From positions 137,621,203 to 137,685,202 of the forward strand of contig OX578133.1 in NCBI GenBank assembly GCA_951213105.1: a stretch of 64,000 nucleotides of DNA, written 5' to 3'. Shown in pieces: positions 12,920 to 23,849 of this stretch (positions are counted from its first letter, which is position 1; every line of letters begins with the position of its first letter). A program made the translations under genes and the position numbers. This stretch comes from Amaurobius ferox (taxonomy: Eukaryota; Arthropoda; Arachnida; Araneae; Amaurobiidae). A model generated the notes under the pieces. It was not told the DNA's origin, did no database searches, and was given only the letters and a program-made list of their open reading frames with translations.

Positions 12920-13205
12920 GAAATTGCAAGCTCTTATTGTGAAGTAGACTCTGAATTCTCCACTCTCTAATGTCAGATTGACGTGCAACTGACAATCTGA
13001 CTGACCACCTTCTGCTATTTTTAACTCAGGTTAGCTTCTTGGTTAACTTACTGCGTGGTCGTTATCCTCTCTATTTGAAATCGGCGCTCAATCTTCTAGA
13101 GTCCACTGAATCCATATTAGATGTACTAGGGTCACTATCAGACCTTCGACATCTTTGCTCTAACTTACAGGGTTGATTTGTTAGGGGGCCATTATAAAGA
13201 TACTT

Positions 13206-13279
13206 GCTGCCCCAACCGTTATTCTGTCCCTGGATCTCCGAACTGACCAGTCGACGCTCTACCGTTGAGCTACTGGGAC
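13206..13279 (-). pseudogene. Diverged tRNA-like sequence, fourth copy
   Basis: On the minus strand it reads GTAGCTCAACGGTAGAGC followed by a CAGTTCGGAGATCCAGGG block, matching the tandem copies. It is followed, as they are, by GCAAGCTCTTATTG and GAAGTAGACTCTG on the plus strand. It lies about 300 bp from the array and is more diverged, so it may represent the source or an older copy. The T-arm is damaged. Confidence 0.5.
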
Positions 13280-13329
13280 GTTACTGCAAGCTCTTATTGC
13301 CGAAGTAGACTCTGTAAATTCTTCTATTG

Positions 13330-15250
13330 TGTCTAACTGCATTCTTCTAACCATATGGTTCTTTATCTGTCTACTTTCCGATAATGAGCGTATAGAGAGC
13401 TAAAGACTGAACTATATATCAAAACGTCTGAAATTATGCAAATAAAAAATTTCATGCTTTCAAATTAACTTTTAATAATCATGTTTTATATTAATATTTC
13501 TATCTGGAGCTAACTAGTAACATACAATTGTAAACTATTGCAGAATTATCCCCCACCTACACACACACACACAGCCGAAAATGTTCAGGCAAATAACCCT
13601 AAATCAGTATTTTTGGTTAAATGTAGGCAAATTTTCCTCAAAATATCTGTTCAAAACATGTTAATGAACTCTTGGTTTAGTGATTATCAACGTAGAGCAC
13701 TAAATCATGGGGAATTAAGTTGCCTGGCGAAGATTGGATACTCAGCTCAGTTGTTATTGATGGAGTAAATGTGATGAGTTTTCACAACCTTGCGGCTATT
13801 TGTCGTAAATACTTCATCAATATCGTAAATAAATAATCACAGAGTGACAGTATAGTTACATCTGGCCCAAATTCTCTGCCTTTAATAAATAGTTTATTTA
13901 TCTTTTACTTACTCTACAGATATACCAGACGTTGTTGGGAAATAAAATATGAGCAAATCACAGTAATATTCCAAATGATATTGTTCTTAAAAAATTCTAT
14001 TATAATATTTATTTAAATTTCCCTAATAAAAGGTATATGAATACTTTTTTCCGCCATACAAAATTATTTCCATGGTAGATCTGAAGAGCAAAACATTCTG
14101 ATCCCGTTTGTAATTAAATTTACAAAACAGTGATGTTTTATTAACATAAGCCAAAATGAAGATGCTAAAATAGTGACAGAAGATATGCCCTTACCATATT
14201 TATTTATTGAAACAATAAAAAAACAATCGCAAACCAATAGAAAGAAAATGTATGAATTTCAAAATTATTTTTCAAAATGAAACAGATGGCATAAGAAATT
14301 GAAAATATCAATCATTCCCCTAATATTATATTCCACGACCATAATTGATTTCATATAATCCAATCAGAAATATAATACCGTACATTTATTGAATTTATTT
14401 TCATTCCATTTCTTTATTATTTAAATTACATTAAATAAAAATTGTCTGCCATAGAAGCACATTTAATTAAATTTCGTTTCTAAGAAACATAATATCATTT
14501 TCTTCAAAAAAATAACTTTTTTCAAAAATAATAGCTTATTGCTATTTCTATGGAAAGTTTACATTTGGCGTATGTTACTAATATCTCGGCAACCCTTGTT
14601 TCTAGAAACTCTAAAGATGAACGAGATTACCTGCAGTGAAGTAGAGGATAATTATGCCAAATTTGAAAAAAAAAAGTCATCAAAAACTGTGAATTTGTAT
14701 GCGAAACAGATAAAAATGCGAACAAAATATAATAAACAGACTTTCAATTTTATACAATAGATGTTAAAAATATTCTATAAATGAACATATTTTATACAAA
14801 TATACGTTTCCATAGATAAAATGTGTCACCATTATACGGCTTATGAGAAGTTTAGATTATTTACTTATTCAAATTCCGCAGCCACAAAATTCATAATTCC
14901 GGTAGAAACTATAGTAAAGTCAAAAAAGAACATATATTTATTATTGCTCTAAATGACTTCTGAACAAATCAAGGGCACTATTACTAATCAAGATCATGGG
15001 TCACTAGCCAACTGTGACCAGTTATCATCTATATTTTTGCACTTCATTTTTTGGTTTCTATAAATATCCCCTTTTGGCATTTTCCAAATCGATATGTATA
15101 AAAACAGCTTGAATACTTTGCAATGTAACGTATGAATTGGATTATTAAAAAGTGAGGGTTTTTTTTCAGCAACTACATAATTCTTCAATGCACTACTTTC
15201 ACGAATACTTTTATATGTAATCCCGGGTCTTTTTATAGATATAGTCTTAT
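13330..15250. other. Unannotated AT-rich sequence
   Basis: No gene is supported. A short ORF at 13538-13768 has fairly normal amino-acid composition but no recognisable domain or splice context. 14430-14580 resembles 43830-43970 (CGTCTGC, then TTTAATT, then CATGATATCA-type blocks), so it is probably a fragment of the R4 repeat. Confidence 0.5.
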
Positions 15251-15254
15251 TTTA

Positions 15255-15485
15255 GAAGTGTATTGAAGACAATGTATATGTGCATATAAGCTTTATAAAC
15301 GGTATATTCATATTTATGGATATTTTAGTCAATTTGTGTACTTGTAGAAGTGATGTGTTAAAGACAACTTCTATGTGCATATAAGCTTCAAGAATAGTCT
15401 TTTTAATTTTATAGATATTGTGGTCAATTGGTGTTCTTGTAAAAGTGTATATGCGTTTAAGCTTCATGAAGGGTAGTTTTATATA
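15255..15485. repeat. ~97-bp tandem repeat, about 2.5 units
   Basis: Units containing GTGCATATAAGCTT, GATATT..GTCAATT and CTTGTAGAAGTG recur at about 15275 and 15372, with a shortened third unit near 15445. They are diverged, and no coding function is apparent. Confidence 0.7.
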
Positions 15486-16554
15486 ATTTCCATGATGGAC
15501 ATTGCATTATGATAATTAAACTTTTGAAACTATATTGTTTTTCTATATTAAAAAAAATTTTGCAATTTTTTGACTCTGCATTACGAACAGACGGTAACGC
15601 GTACAAATCTGAAATTTTGCATAGAACACTAATATAAACCCTTAGCAAGATGGGTTCAGAATTTTGGTTTGGACTTTAGTTAATTAAATATTAATTAATA
15701 ACATTTCGCAATACCAGTAAGGGAAAAGATTTAATTGTGTGAGATAATTTCCAGCTTCTGTTTGATTGGTTGCTGGTAGAAACGTCAAGAATATGGCCGA
15801 GGATAATGATATACCTTGTTGTTGATTCTTATAAACAGGCCGTTTTGCAACTATAGTTGTCATGAACAATTGTTAAAATATAATTATTACTGCAATTAAC
15901 AATTATATGTCTTTTTACAATAAATAAGATGCTGCTTGTCAGATTAAAACGTTCTAAAACGTCCTTAAAGAAAACCAGCACAGAAAATATGGTGACTGCA
16001 ATTGCTTTGAGGGCGTTTTTTCATATGTCTAATGCCTGTTTTCTTTAAGAGAAGATTAGAAAGTCTTATCCTCTTCTTCAACTCAGAAACGGTGTCTTCT
16101 CTTAACACCTGCTAATAAAGAACGTCCCATCTTCTTACCTGTTCTTTCTCATCAGTTGTAAAGAGAAGTCACCTAATTTTTCTACACCTGCTGTCTGTAA
16201 AGTAATATTAGAAATTTGTATATGTCTTATTGTTAATTCTTATAAACAATTAAACAGAATAATTGAGAAAACTAATTTTTATGATCACGATTGTAGGAAC
16301 TTTTAGCATGCTAAATGTCTGTTTAGTAATTTAATTTGTTTGCATTTTAAACCGTGTACGTTGTACAATCAGTTGAACCTCGAATTAAACATAAGCTTGT
16401 TTATTAATACAGCTCAGATTCGGCTCCTTATAATAATTTAAAAATTCACCAATTCAAAAACGATCTTATCACACTAGGAAAGAAAATCGAAACTACTCTA
16501 GGGTACCGAGTAGGCAGTCATGTTTAGAGATGACTCGATATGAAAGATTTGGCT
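15486..16554. other. Unannotated sequence with an imperfect internal duplication
   Basis: No gene is supported. Between about 16020 and 16200, read on the minus strand, two blocks starting GCAGGTGT and continuing with (A/G)AGAA..GA(A/T)GA..AAGA text look like a diverged direct duplication. Confidence 0.4.
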
Positions 16555-16685
16555 TAACGACCTCTGGTGGTTGGTGAGTATCAGCGAACGAGGGGCGGAA
16601 CCCAAACGGCGTATTCCTCCTGCGTAGCAGGCGAGTCGCAAGAGCTACTAAAGGAGTTGGCGCGTGTTAGCTAATGCAGGAAGAG
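16555..16685 (-). repeat. Dispersed repeat R3, minus copy
   Basis: On the minus strand it contains CGCCTGCTACGCAGG, then AATACGC, then ACTCACCAACC, in the same order as the plus-strand copy at 20485-20600. It is locally GC-rich compared with its surroundings, which suggests inserted DNA. I cannot assign a class. Confidence 0.6.
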
Positions 16686-16699
16686 CCCCTAGTATATTA

Positions 16700-18680
16700 A
16701 AAGGATATAAGGAAGACAGAGTTAGTAAGATACTTTTTTGATGATAAGTAAAGTTTGGTTGCATATCTAGATTCGAACCTGTTCAAGGTGATATAATTCC
16801 TTTTAGGGAAAAGTCTGAGGATTGATTATTTTGATTTCAAGATTTCATATTAATTTCCATATTACTTAATCTTCCCAACTTTATTGCTCCGATAATCAGA
16901 TAAGAGAACGCATCTATAACTCGATTCACTGGCAATAATATTTTAGGCAGAAACAGATATTGAATTAGAAATTATGCAACTCATAATATTTTTAGAATTT
17001 TTTTTTTACTTTTAAAATAGTTATATGTTTTGTTACTGCTTTTATTAAATTAATATAAATTAAAATCCTTTTATCCAATTTATAAAAAAATTTCAATAAT
17101 ACAAATTATATGGTTTTACTATGTATAACTTAAAATAAAATAAACTGGGCTACAATTATACAACACAGTTCTTGAAACATATCAGTAAAAGTAACAACAA
17201 AATATAAGCTTTATTTGCGGGTAAAGTCATTAAAAACACATCCGAAAATGCTTCAAATAAAAAAGCCATTCAGCATCATAATATTATATAATAATCGCTT
17301 AGAAAGTACTCTTTGATGCTGTTGTTACTCATTCTGTAATATCTTGCGCCAACAATTCTAAGATGTTGTTCTTTCTTATCAGTTAGAATATTTTTCTCTT
17401 ACATTCTTTCAGTTTGCGCACATTCTGTATTGAGTCTTTAATCATATGCATGGTGAGGCTGTTGGCTAAAGATCAATCTTTTTTTCAGTTTTGTTCAACT
17501 AAATAATTTTATCAAACTTTTAAGAACTTTTATAAATCCAACGATGTGTATTGTATGTTTTTATTCTTATTTTATTTTACAAATGACGTGTATACATACG
17601 TGGTTTTGTAAGGTGTAGTTTCTATATATATATAATTCAAAGTCTGTTTGTGTGCCTATTCCGCATACAAATCCATAGGTTTTTATATGGGTTTTTTCCG
17701 GAAGGAAGGGCTGTCAAGATATTGATAAAAATCGAAATAAAACTAAACCATTCATAAAACAAAAAAGATCAGTCATGTATAAAACACAGTTTATGAAACT
17801 CTTTTCAACTGAAATGCAATATTATTTACATTTTAAGCTGCTTCAAAAATCACCATTGACAAAATTAATCTTAAACTTCATCGAAAAAGACAATGCTAGT
17901 TGCAAAAATGAACTTTATTCAAATGACGTCGTTGAAAGTATAATTTGCGATGCGTTCACGATGCTTTTGCAATTGATATTATGTCACAATTATAATATTT
18001 CATTATTTTAGAAACTACATTGTTTTCTTAACTCATGTTAAATTTGTTCTTCGAAATTGTTGTAATTATGGCAAACCATTTCATTTTATAAATCGTCTGC
18101 CTCTCCATGTAAAATCAATGAATATTTTACTCATATCACTTATATTCCAGACTCCGGAGCTAAATAATTTTGCGTGAAAAAAAATTCAGCAATTCTTATA
18201 CAACTCACCTCACAATCGTTTGATTTGTTTACATTCTGTATGCTATAGTTTAGCATTAAAATTAGGCTTCGTTGTAGGAATAAAGAAAGTTTAGTGATCA
18301 TTTAAAATAAAAAATATTAAATTGGGTTGACACAGAATTTAGATATACATATAATACGCAAAATAAAGCGTTTTTATGACGAATGCAACATTAAATATAA
18401 ATTTAAACGATCTTTAAATATTACATAGCGGAAAAAATGGAAGCCATATTTTATTTTGCAATGAGCCACCTGATCTCTGTATATAATAAGGGTGTAATTG
18501 TTATATCAATTTTTATTTAAAATTTTAAAAACTGCCCAACATATTTCCCGGCAAATTGAATTTTTTTAGTTGTGTCCCTTCTGATGCCGGATTGTACTCT
18601 GTATAAAAATTATTTAACATATTTTTGTGTTAAAAGATCCTCTAGAATTTCCTGGTGACCTAGCCATCTAAATATTCGCA
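16700..18680. other. Unannotated AT-rich sequence
   Basis: I see no gene, RNA or ordered repeat. The ORF at 17775-18011 has no recognisable features. Confidence 0.5.
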
Positions 18681-18682
18681 CA

Positions 18683-19290
18683 CTTATATTATAGCACACG
18701 GGACAGAACATAAAGATATCCCCTACGGGATCGGACAAAATCAGAAGTTTCGGAAAAAGAATTAGACCTTCCTGAATCCCTTCTGGTAACCTAAAGGAAA
18801 GAATATTTATATATTTATAATATCGACCTCGAGATAGAACCTAACGGAGCTTGCTTTTTGATATCTCCCGCACCGAAAGCAGAGAAAATAGGGGAGTTTT
18901 GTAAAGTTAAAGGCCTTCCAGAAGCCTTCGTTAGCTTAAAGAGTTGAATCTTTGCACAATTATAATATTGACCACGTAGACGAAATCCAGCATAGCTGAA
19001 TTTTTGATTTTCTCCTGGGGGCAAAAAAAAGAGAATTGGGGAGTTTTGAGAAGTTTCTCCATACCCTCCAGAAGCCCTATCACTGTCCTAGAATCTTGAA
19101 TTATTTCACGTGAAGTAATTCACATATAAATGTGAAGTTATAATGTGACTTACTTCACATATAAATGTGAAGTTATATGTAACTTACTTCACATATAAAT
19201 GGGAAGTATCGACTACGGGGCAGAACCTAATGAAGCCGGATTTCCGATTTCTCTTTAAGGGCGAAAAAATGACAGATTTTCGAAAAGTAT
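18683..19290. repeat. Degenerate ~140-bp tandem repeats with nested 35-bp minisatellite
   Basis: Four related units start near 18683, 18817, 18960 and 19203. They share a TATCGAC(C/T)(A/T)CG..AGAACCTAA..GAAGC opening followed by a TTTTTGAT(A/T)TCTC-like block. Between the last two lies a roughly 100-bp expansion of three 34/35-bp units containing TTCACATATAAATGTGAAG, itself a short palindrome. Small ORFs here are artefacts. Confidence 0.65.
19121..19207. repeat. 35-bp minisatellite, three units
   Basis: CACATATAAATG recurs at 19121, 19156 and 19190, each with a flanking ACTTACTT/GAAGT block. The unit core CTTCACATATAAATGTGAAG is self-complementary. Confidence 0.9.
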
Positions 19291-19867
19291 TTACAGATCA
19301 CTCAGAAACCCCCTCCTCCTCCCCTCTCTAAGAGAAGACATAAAAAACTGAAACTTTGTATCGACGACATTACAGATTTTAACTTGACCTATTTTCGATT
19401 AAGGCCATTATTTTTAACGCTAAGTGTAACACCGTTAAACAAAATAAAACTTATTTTAAAATTTCTAACTGATTTTCTAAGAGTGTTAGTTATTCTGCCT
19501 TTGACAGGATTGAAAACTAGTTTGTTTTATACTAAGATTTGCTTTATAATAGTTAACTTTATAATAAGATGGATTTTATTCAGTTTTGATTATGCAAAAC
19601 AACATATGAAGCATTTATTCATTTTATACAGCTTAGTATACTTATTTTTATTAATTTTTTAATTTAAACCAGCTAAAAAGAGGCAGATATGTTTCTATTT
19701 GCAGCTAAACATAATTATCATTTTGTGGAAGAACTATTTCTTAGGATACAACTTTAACTGTCAAACATTGTATCTCCAAACCAGCGACTTTTTTCGTTTT
19801 ATCTAGAGGCCATAAAAATCTTATTCAGTCTAAGTGCATAGGTAGATTGCTTCCGTAAAGCGATAAA

Positions 19868-20070
19868 AATGTTTCATTCATCGTAGGAATCGAACGTACC
19901 CTTGGGTTCCGAAGGTACAACAATTTGTAAGTCTAAGATTTTCAATAAAAAAAAACATATGTTCAATATTAGAAATGGGAGAGTTTTCGAATGAGATTGA
20001 TAGTTTCCCTGACGTATCTTGGACAATGCATGCACAAATGTGTTTTCTAATTTTCCTACAGCATATAAAG
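19868..20070 (-). repeat. Dispersed repeat R9 with pol III B-box-like motif, copy 1
   Basis: The sequence matches 25688-25890 over about 200 bp (CATTCATC, GGAATC, AGATTGATAGTTTCCCTGA, TATCTTGGACA blocks). On the minus strand it contains GGGTACGTTCGATTCCTACG, a close match to the pol III B-box (GTTCGANTCC). I could not find a convincing A-box at the expected distance, so a tRNA-derived SINE is only a possibility. Confidence 0.5.
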
Positions 20071-20484
20071 GAAAAGTAATGCGATGTTTTCAAAAATAAT
20101 CTGATTAACAGATCAATCGTCCTATATCTATGTTTTTTGACCATCTCTAATCACAAATCATGAGAATGCCTCTGTCTGTCTGACAATCAGTGAAAATTAT
20201 GTCTCTAAAATTTTGATATTTGATCATTTTGATATTTGACTAAAATTTTTTAGATTGCGTCAATATTAAATCTAAGAACTCAATTGCATTTTACAGCATT
20301 CAAATTAAAGAATCGTCCCCATAAATTTTGAAAATTGAAACATTTTCAAGAAATAATTATTATCAAAATGGTTAAATAAATAGTCATTTTGTAAGTTAAT
20401 TTGCTATTTTTCATTAGACTAGGAGGAGAGGTCCTTCCCTGTTAGCTGACGATCATCAATCCCCGTATTTCGCTTCGACTTCTT

Positions 20485-20600
20485 GTTGGCGCTCGCTGAG
20501 CTCCCTTCAAGAGCTCTTTCGTTCCGCCTGCTACGCAGGCGTAATACGCTTGTTAGGACCATTGCATGTTTGTACTCACCAACCCCAGACCTCGCTTCAC
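20485..20600 (+). repeat. Dispersed repeat R3, plus copy
   Basis: It contains GGCGCTCGCTGAGC, CGCCTGCTACGCAGGCG, AATACGC and ACTCACCAACC in the same order as the reverse complement of 16555-16685. The block CGCCTGCTACGCAGGCG is a near-perfect palindrome. No class is recognised. Confidence 0.6.
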
Positions 20601-20614
20601 GAGCTATGCGTTTT

Positions 20615-21268
20615 GCAGCTTGATCTTAATACAGTGATAAAAATCGCGTTTTCATTGTTTGAATCAATAAATTAAATATTACTTCTTTTAAAATGGCAAC
20701 AGCTCTATTTATTCTGATTGTAACCAAAATAAGAGGTGACATATGGCAATGTATTTTAAATCATCATGACAAATTTCAAATCATTTGTTGCCATAGATCC
20801 AAGCCTTGCTGCCAAGCTTTGACAGAAAATATCGCTATTTCAAAAGGATTTGTTCAGCAACTGCACCTAGCTTTCATAGAGAGAAATCAAGTGACATCAT
20901 TCACAAGACATTAACGTAAACGGTTCTTGAAATATTGCAATTTTTAAGACAATGCGTCAAAAAGGTCAAAAAAATCGAAAGACATATTTTCTTACTATTA
21001 TCAATAAAGCGCTTTTACACTACACTCTTTTACAAAGAAAAAACGAAGGGCCCCTAAAAAATAATCCGATCATCTCGAAATTTCGCATGCAAATTCCTTT
21101 ATACCAAGTATGTAAATGATTAAATTTGCTAGGCCAATGAGTTTAACTCCGGTCACAGCACGCGTTTCTACAGCGCAACTAGCATCTTATAAAACATGTT
21201 AAAAACACGGACGGTTTATCTTTTCTCGTTGTCGACGTTGCAGTTCCGGGGTGACACAACCAATAATG
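20615..21268. other. Unannotated sequence upstream of Tc1-like relic
   Basis: No gene is supported. It probably includes the 5' untranslated and terminal repeat region of the adjacent Tc1-like element, but I could not identify matching terminal inverted repeats. Confidence 0.4.
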
Positions 21269-22420
21269 CCGTTCGGACGTTGCCGAAGACCTTATAAGCA
21301 ATTAGACGAGATCGAACGTGGTCATATAGCCGGGATGTGTGAAGCTGGCTGGTCATACCGAGCAATAGGCCGCCACCTTCAAGGAACGGACACTACTGTG
21401 CAAAGGTGCTGACAGCAATAGTCTCTGCAAGGAACTCATCGATGGAATGAAGGCTCTGGAAGGCCAAGTTGCACGAATGCGAGCAAGATCGGATGATTGT
21501 AGCCCGAACAGGCCTTGACAGGCCCGAACTGGTTCAACGGCATCAGTGTCCGCTATCCAACGTGCTACATCCTCTTTCATACCACCCGTAGTACTTTCCG
21601 CCACCTCACGACGCTTGGCTGAGGTGGGGTTGCGCTCACGGCGGCCTTTAAGACGTCTGCCCATAACCCCATAATATCGACAGAGTCGTTTGGAGTGGTA
21701 TCGTAGCCGAGCATCATGGCTGCCAGCAGACTGGCATCGCATAGTTTTCAGCGATGAACACGCTTCAGTCTTTCAGCAGATGACCATCGGGTACGTGTGT
21801 GGAGGCGCCAGGACCAGCGATCCCAATCAGCCTTTGTTTTACACAGGCACACAGCCTCCCCCCCACGGCCACTCAAATAGCGGCTGTAAACCCTAGAATC
21901 AGTCGAGTGGCCTAGGTCTTTGACAGGCACACAGCCATTACCCCTGGTATGATAGTGTGGGGTGCTATCTCTTACGATAGCAGGTCGCCCCTAGTCATCC
22001 TGCATACAACTTTAACAGTTCAACGATATGTTGCTGAAATCCTGCGGTCGTTTTCGTTACCCTTCATGGCATGCATGCCATTCTAGGGCCGTTTCCCAAC
22101 AAGATAATGCCACGCCACATACGCCTCGCATATCTGTGAACTGTTTCCGTGCTGTTGATACTGTTCCTTGGCCAGCAAGTTCACCAGACCTTTCGCCAAT
22201 CGAGCATGTATGGAACATGCTAGGCCGCCATATTCGGGCACCCGACATATAGCAGATCTGGAGCAACAATTGAGGAATGCCTGGCAGAATGTATCACAGG
22301 ATGACATTAGGAAACTTTATCGGTCCTTACTTAGACTATACAAGCATGCATTGCGGCCAAAGAAGGTTTCACCAATTACTGATTTGGAAATTCAATGTGC
22401 AATTGCTAACTATTGATGGG
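21269..22420 (+). pseudogene. Broken Tc1-like (DD34E) transposase
   Basis: This is a decayed transposase of the Tc1/mariner superfamily, a cut-and-paste DNA transposase. The start reads MPFGRCRRPYKQLDEIERG and continues with the helix-turn-helix text EAGWSYRAIGRHL, as in many arthropod Tc1 elements. Catalytic-core motifs survive in pieces: VFSDE (near 21740, first Asp), QQDNATPH (near 22100, second Asp) and SPDLSPIEHVWNMLG (near 22185, the Glu). The C-terminal text DIRKLYRSL follows. They lie in different frames, with several stop codons between, and a 66-bp SINE fragment interrupts the catalytic domain. The element cannot make a functional protein. Its terminal repeats were not found. Confidence 0.9.
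21857..21922 (+). mobile_element. 5'-truncated SINE insertion inside the Tc1 relic
   Basis: A 66-bp insert is bounded by perfect 14-bp direct repeats ACAGGCACACAGCC (21843-21856 and 21923-21936). Its end, AGTCGAGTGGCCTAGGTCTTTG, resembles the SINE tails seen elsewhere in the window (TCGAACGGCCTGGGTT at about 23790 and TCGGACGGTCTGGGT at about 32453). The interruption falls where Tc1 transposases have continuous coding sequence. This is the pattern expected of target-primed reverse transcription with early 5' truncation. Confidence 0.75.
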
Positions 22421-22634
22421 TCCTGCGGCCTTGATTTTGTAATCATTTCATTACCTGTGTATGAGCTGTATGCATATTTAATTTCAATAAAAACAGTCAA
22501 TTGCTTCATGGTGCTTAGTTTTTATTATTTTCTTTTTTTTTGCAAAAGAATGTATAAGCGTATAGCGAGATAGATTCTTATAACAATAAATCAAACTTGT
22601 AAGATAAAAGCTTTAAAAAATCTTGAATAAAGCC

Positions 22635-22797
22635 GGCATATGTCAGGGGACGACAATTATTTCGAGGGCGAGTTGTTAGGCAATTTGTTTCTGGCAGCAG
22701 TTAAGTACTCATACTGTTCCATCTGTTCATTTTGTCTGAAGAAAGTGGCATAAAGCGCACTCGAAACAATTGTCGTTACCTTACTGACATATGTCTG
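22635..22797. mobile_element. Inverted-repeat element with CTGAAGA...CGAAAC motif
   Basis: The left arm (GCATATGTCAGGGG..ACGACAATTATTTCGAG) and right arm (CTCGAAACAATTGTCGTTACC..CTGACATATG) are about 33 bp each and complementary apart from a few indels, separated by about 90 bp. On the plus strand CTGAAGA and CGAAAC bracket a potential short stem (AGTG/CACT). This arrangement resembles hammerhead ribozyme cores and the ends of Penelope-like elements, but I could not build a full hammerhead fold. Confidence 0.5.
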
Positions 22798-22969
22798 TTT
22801 TTATAAATTCTTATACTTCTTTATTAGTGGAATTCAATATTAGAATTTTGTAACCAACAATATCATTAAGATCACTATATTTCAAATCACACGCAGCGCT
22901 GATTATATATGCTATTAATTGTATAATCTAGAATCTAGATAGATAAGAATATATTTCTTTGTATTAAAG

Positions 22970-23130
22970 CGAGAGAAAAATGTTTCTTTCATCGTAGATA
23001 GAAACCAAGCATATTTCTTGATTCCATGGAAACAAATTACTGAAGATTTGGGATTTCCAACATTGGGATAAAGAAAACTATTTGATATTAGATAATACAA
23101 GAATTTTTCATTATCTAGGAGAATGTCTTC
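22970..23130 (-). repeat. Fragment related to R9
   Basis: ATGTTTCTTTCATCGTAGA..GAAACCAAGCATA resembles the start of the R9 copies at 19868 and 25688. Similarity is weak after the first 50 bp. Confidence 0.35.
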
Positions 23131-23376
23131 AGATACCTTCGGGTAGGGCGGAGATTATTTGAGGTTACCTAGGAGAATGTGGTCGACCTTTTTGTTTGCC
23201 GAGGATATTCAAATGAAGATGACATTGAAATTTGAATAACATAATTAAATAATAGAAATTTTTAACTTCGGCAGTTTGCGTTGTAAATTTATCATTTAGT
23301 AAATCAGTCTCGCTCAGTTGATGATATAGATCCCGAGCGAAAATGGAATATAACTATGTATTTTCACGATACCAAG

Positions 23377-23448
23377 AGCCTGTCCCGTCCTCCCAAACAG
23401 ATACCTTACACCTAGTAGATCGAACAATTTAGGTCGAAAGAAAGAAAT
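23377..23448 (+). mobile_element. 5'-truncated SINE fragment with short target duplication
   Basis: AAACAGATACCTTACACC, followed by a degraded TCGAACAATTTAGGTC and a GAAA-repeat tail, matches the 3' end of the SINE at 32228-32474. It is bounded by the 8-mer ATACCAAG on both sides (23369-23376 and 23449-23456). The next SINE begins immediately afterwards. Confidence 0.6.
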
Positions 23449-23456
23449 ATACCAAG

Positions 23457-23812
23457 GTCGGGGTGGGATAACTCAGTGGTTAAGGCCCTTAAGATTGCAC
23501 TCGGAGGACCCGAGTAAAATACTGGAGTTACCCAAACTATTTTCATGTCTACTTGCAGTACATGCACGTTAAATATAAGGGTCTGAAAGTCGTTCTGAGA
23601 GGTTGGTAGCAGAGATAAGAGGGTTCAGCCACTATGAATGTCACCCCCACTGGGTTCTGGTCTATATTGGATAGTTCTCATGGCTGTCAAGACAGTTACA
23701 TTACACCTTTCTGTAGATCGTCACCCCCACTGGGTTCTGGTTTATATTCGATAGTTCTCATGGCTGTCTAGACAGTTGCAGATGAGTCGAACGGCCTGGG
23801 TTTTCCACACCT
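23457..23812 (+). mobile_element. tRNA-headed SINE with internally duplicated 3' body
   Basis: The 5' part contains an A-box-like ATAACTCAGTGGTTAAGG and a decayed B-box region (CCCGAGTAAAATACTGG) at tRNA spacing, indicating a tRNA-derived pol III promoter. The body (CACGTTAAATATAAGGGTC, GAGAGGTTGGTAG, CCCCCACTGGGTTCTGG) and tail (TCGAACGGCCTGGGTT) are shared with the SINEs at 26291-26675 and 32228-32474. About 80 bp of the body (starting GTCACCCCCACTGGG at 23639 and 23719) is duplicated in tandem. Target duplications were not identified. Confidence 0.75.
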
Positions 23813-23849
23813 TTCTGTAGATAGCAACACTAACTTACGACTACACCTA

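Larger units (their letters stand above)
12504..12949. repeat. Triplicated 148/149-bp unit carrying a tRNA-like sequence
   Basis: Three nearly identical units start at 12504, 12652 and 12801 with CAAATGTTCTTATTTTAGCC and end GAAGTAGA. They differ by a single A insertion/deletion (AATAGACC versus AATAGAACC) and a C-to-G change in the last unit, so the duplication is recent. Each unit holds one minus-strand tRNA-like block. Confidence 0.95.

Noticed and set aside
16139..16194. Minus-strand exon-like segment with TTTACAG acceptor and CAG|GTAAGA donor and one open frame of 18 codons
   Set aside because: It lies within an imperfect direct duplication (GCAGGTGT blocks), the peptide is unremarkable, and alternative acceptors abut each other. 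Chance splice-like ends are more likely than an exon.
21353..21742. 129-codon ORF on the minus strand
   Set aside because: It is the antisense of the Tc1-like transposase, whose motifs read on the plus strand.
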